From Blasia pusilla (Eukaryota > Marchantiophyta > Marchantiopsida > Blasiales), in assembly GCA_050084515.1 (NCBI GenBank), contig CM114271.1:23250001-23314000 (forward strand): a stretch of 64,000 nucleotides of DNA. Reading direction: 5' to 3'. Each line of letters starts with the position of its first letter. Position 1 is the stretch's first letter. The notes under the pieces were generated by a model that saw only the letters and a list, made by a program, of their open reading frames with translations, was not told the DNA's origin and searched no databases. Below are positions 61,496-64,000 of the stretch, one piece after another. The position numbers and the translations under genes were made by a program.

Positions 61496-61819
61496 ATGCA
61501 TGACTTGCACAAGTACTATAGTTCAATAGGTCGACTCAAGGAGAAGGCACTTAAGACCACAATCACTGATCAAAAAATTAAAATATATGTTAAGTTTGAT
61601 GATAACTTACAAGACTGTGATTTTAATCATGACAAGCCCCCTCCACTTGAAGATTTTGAACCTGATGATTTGGAAGTTGGTATCAAAAATCATGAGGGGT
61701 GGTCATTTCAATATGATTTTGATGATAGTGATACAACAGGGAAGAAAGTATGTGAGGATAATTATCTCATGAATTTGACCAAAAATAAGCAAGATGCCCA
61801 AGATAAAGTACATGATTGA
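61496..61819 (+). CDS. Hypothetical 107-codon ORF, acidic product
   Basis: An open frame with Asp/Glu-rich composition (PPPLEDFEPDDLEVGIKNHE). It has no signal peptide, membrane segment or recognised motif. Composition is more protein-like than other ORFs nearby, but there is no supporting context; it may be a transposon fragment. I do not recognise it. Confidence 0.25.
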   Translation: MHDLHKYYSSIGRLKEKALKTTITDQKIKIYVKFDDNLQDCDFNHDKPPPLEDFEPDDLEVGIKNHEGWSFQYDFDDSDTTGKKVCEDNYLMNLTKNKQDAQDKVHD

Positions 61820-62533
61820 TTAGATGGAGGAGAATGTAGGTAGGAGAGGTAGGACAAGGAAAATCTATTGTACCTGAAGTTTTTTTAGAAACCTGTTTGT
61901 AATAACTAAATCCAATAAAAGCTACTTTAACTCAAAGAGTTTGTACTAAGGAACAACCACCTTATAAAGTAGTGGATAAAGGGGAAATTTATTCTTTTGA
62001 ACCTATCATTCCATCTCATGAAAGTATTAGCCTAGAGCTAGAATATCAAAGGAACAAGGATTGTTCATGAAGGAGACTACAAAGATGAGGACTTTATAAA
62101 GTCTTCGCAAAGACCATATTAGGTATGAAGAACGAAGATCTTTACAAAGACTCTAGAGTCTTCGCAAGGACAAGGTTATGAAGATAAAAACCTTTTACCA
62201 AGATCTTTTGAGAAGACTATAGTACAAGACTCTATTCTTTCCTTGATATTTTTCAAGGAGGTTACATACACTTAATTTGTTTAGTGGACAAAATTTAATG
62301 TCAGGATCATCCAGTTGGGTTACATAAAGAATTTTATTTTCAAGATCATCTAGTTGCAATAAATTAAAAATCTTAATTCTTTTTTTTCCTTAATTGGTCT
62401 TGTGGTACAAGTCTTAAGCTTATCAATTTTGGGATTTTGGTTGGAATTCCATTTTCCATGTAGTTTTTCAAGGAGATTAGATACACTTATATTAACACGT
62501 GGAATTTTTTTAATATTGAGATCATGTAGTTGG
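61820..62533. other. AT-rich intergenic sequence
   Basis: Several near-repeats of an AAGACT/CTTCGCAA-containing phrase occur at 62,070-62,240 (GACTTTATAAAGTCTTCGC includes a short palindrome). Otherwise nothing recognised. Confidence 0.4.
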
Positions 62534-62820
62534 CAAGGTTGCATGTGGACTAATTTTGTATGTGTGAACAAGTCCATGTCTATGGACATATGTATGTGTT
62601 TTGGATGATTTATCCATGTTGATCCTATCTCCCCCTTGTTTATCATTCCCTCCACTTGCCTTCATGTTCCATACTTTCCCATTTCTTTCTCCCTCCCCAC
62701 TTATTGGCCAACTCAACCTTGTCCTACCTTTCATCATAAGCTATTTAAGTGTAGGCGCCACCTCTTGCAATCCATGTCAGTGTATATGTCCAAACTTGTT
62801 TGTCTATGTTTGTCTTAAGG
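62534..62820 (+). repeat. MITE-like repeat M, copy 3
   Basis: Begins CAAGGTTGCATGTGGAC like copy 1, with the same C/T-rich interior and CACCTCTTGCAATCCATGTC block. The right end is diverged. Confidence 0.55.
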
Positions 62821-62853
62821 AAGGACTTGTGCATTTTTTTGTGACTTCCCCAT

Positions 62854-62972
62854 GTCATATTACTATGACTCCTCCGACGTCTAAATCGGAACCATCAATC
62901 TAGGCTTCTCCTCATACAAGGGGGCCGATCAGATTAATGATGCTCGGAGAAGTGGATCTTGAGAATCCAACA
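62854..62972 (-). mobile_element. Truncated solo LTR, same family as 6,804-7,211
   Basis: On the minus strand it begins TGTTGGATTCTCAAGATCC at 62,972 and matches the first about 115 bp of the family, breaking off at about 62,854. Confidence 0.7.
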
Positions 62973-63330
62973 AATCTATCTTTTTTATCCTAATTAATTT
63001 GGTTTTAAGTTTTATTCTCATATTTTTACCACCATATGGATTCTTATGTTTCTTTATGAATGAATTTTAATTGAGATGTAGGAATTGGAAAAGGAAACAA
63101 CCCTTTCAAATGATAAAATAAAAAAGAACGTAATAACGTGCTTAATAAATTTTGGAATAAAGCCTTAATCTTAAATAGAGAATGCAAAACCCTAAGAAAT
63201 AAACTCTTACTCCAAAATGAAAAAATCATGAACTTATAAAAATATAAACTCGAAATCCAAAAAACCACCTATACTTTTTTAAGATGTAATACAGGAACAC
63301 TTAAGCAAAAAAAATAAGTTATTAAAAATA
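62973..63330. other. AT-rich intergenic sequence
   Basis: Nothing recognised. Confidence 0.4.
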
Positions 63331-63533
63331 CTAGAGTATGCCCATGCGATGGATTGGTTTAAATTACCTCCCAAAATAATAATAAATTTTTGAATTGTGA
63401 AATGTCATTTTAAATGAACTGCAAGCAATCTTATTGGCTCATAAGGTGAGCCATCCTATTGGTTGAGAGTGCCAAGTGTGAGCAGGAGAGGAGTTTGCAC
63501 AATGAAAGGCGATATGCAATAATAATATAGATG
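63331..63533 (-). mobile_element. Possible small non-autonomous Helitron
   Basis: On the minus strand the 5' end TCTATATTATTATTGC lies at about 63,531. Then comes CACTTGGCACTCTCAACCAATAGGATGG (in parts: CACTTGGCACTCTCAACC and AATAGGATGG), a phrase common near plant Helitron 5' ends. A decayed subterminal palindrome CCAATCCATCGCATGGGC and CTAG follow at 63,334-63,331. Length about 200 bp, no coding capacity. Confidence 0.45.
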
Positions 63534-64000
63534 ATTTTGAAAATTGATTCCATAAACCCTACCTGTAAAAATGGAAACCTTTAACACTAAGAAAATCATG
63601 CATTGAAACCTATAACATCCTAGATCGGGAATAATAAACCCAAGAAAATATTTTATAAGACACTAAAAATTATTAACAACTAATAATATTTGAAGTTCCT
63701 ATTTCTTGAGGTACCCAAACCCTACCTTCCATAATTGAAATTAAAAAAGAAGACATTCTTAGGTACACTAAATAGCCTACCTTTTCAAGGAATCTATAAA
63801 ATAAACATTGCACAATAGAACCTTGACATATGAACATAGTAAATCCTAACTCAAAAAAAATCAATAATTAATCCCAACTATTTTCTTATAAGGGAAAGAA
63901 ATCACGCAATTAAACCATAATTTGATGTCCTAAAAATAACACTTTAATGAAACAAGATTTTTTTGAAAATAATCATCTCATGCCTTGGAAACATGTCTTA
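63534..64000. other. AT-rich intergenic sequence to window end
   Basis: Nothing recognised; ORF 63,673-63,864 minus is not protein-like. Confidence 0.4.

Overview
This window reads as a repeat-dense stretch of a land-plant (streptophyte) nuclear genome. The anchor is one full-length host gene on the minus strand (about 28,390-30,626), recognisable over its whole length as MAX2, the F-box/leucine-rich-repeat protein of strigolactone/karrikin-type signalling. I see no rRNA, tRNA, CRISPR array or bacterial-type operon. The repeat types (LTR retrotransposons, a LINE, Helitron remnants, long CA and GA microsatellites) also fit a plant. A seedless lineage is my inference, because Ty3 elements with a cytosine methyltransferase have been described from the charophyte alga Klebsormidium and, to my knowledge, are not standard in seed plants.

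The most striking content is a family of Ty3/gypsy-type retrotransposons with two unusual modules. Domain order is gag - zinc knuckle - aspartic protease - DNA cytosine-5 methyltransferase - reverse transcriptase - RNase H - integrase - PHD finger. Two long copies are present: copy A (34-9,088, plus) and copy B (about 45,864-54,508, plus, with extra terminal repeat to 55,164). Fragments lie at 15,762-16,880 (minus, 'D'), 18,565-18,930 (plus, 'C'), 35,040-37,493 (plus, 'G') and 39,250-40,650 (minus, 'H/I'). Copy B keeps one uninterrupted 687-codon protease-methyltransferase frame with all main C5-methyltransferase motifs, although its gag, RT and integrase are broken. Copy A keeps an intact protease DSG and an intact PHD finger but a broken methyltransferase. 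In three copies (A, B, D) the methyltransferase and RT frames are separated at the same place by UAG followed by CAACCA, which matches the tobamovirus-type readthrough context. So the element plausibly writes DNA methylation, reads chromatin with its PHD finger, and controls RT synthesis by stop-codon readthrough.

Layout: 1-9,088 copy A, with a nested solo LTR at 6,804-7,211; 9,089-10,165 an inverted copy of its leader; 10,166-14,670 mostly AT-rich sequence with a GC-rich island and a Helitron relic; 14,676-15,681 a 1-kb LTR; 15,762-16,880 fragment D; 17,050-18,480 a Copia gag with primer site and LTR; 18,565-18,930 gag fragment C; 19,000-23,600 unidentified sequence, a 115-bp tandem repeat and a possible En/Spm-related fragment; 23,627-24,613 a solo LTR with a perfect 5-bp target duplication; 25,376-26,270 a gypsy integrase relic; 28,390-30,626 MAX2; 32,000-34,780 solo LTR, MITE-like repeat and Helitron N-terminal relic; 35,040-40,650 fragments G and H/I; 40,850-45,860 mostly unassigned AT-rich sequence; 45,864-55,164 copy B; 55,600-58,500 a LINE relic interrupted by a GA microsatellite; 59,000-64,000 Helitron pieces, a MITE-like copy and AT-rich sequence.

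All assignments are by reading translated motifs; no database search was run. Repeat boundaries were placed by eye and should be treated as approximate unless a target-site duplication is stated.
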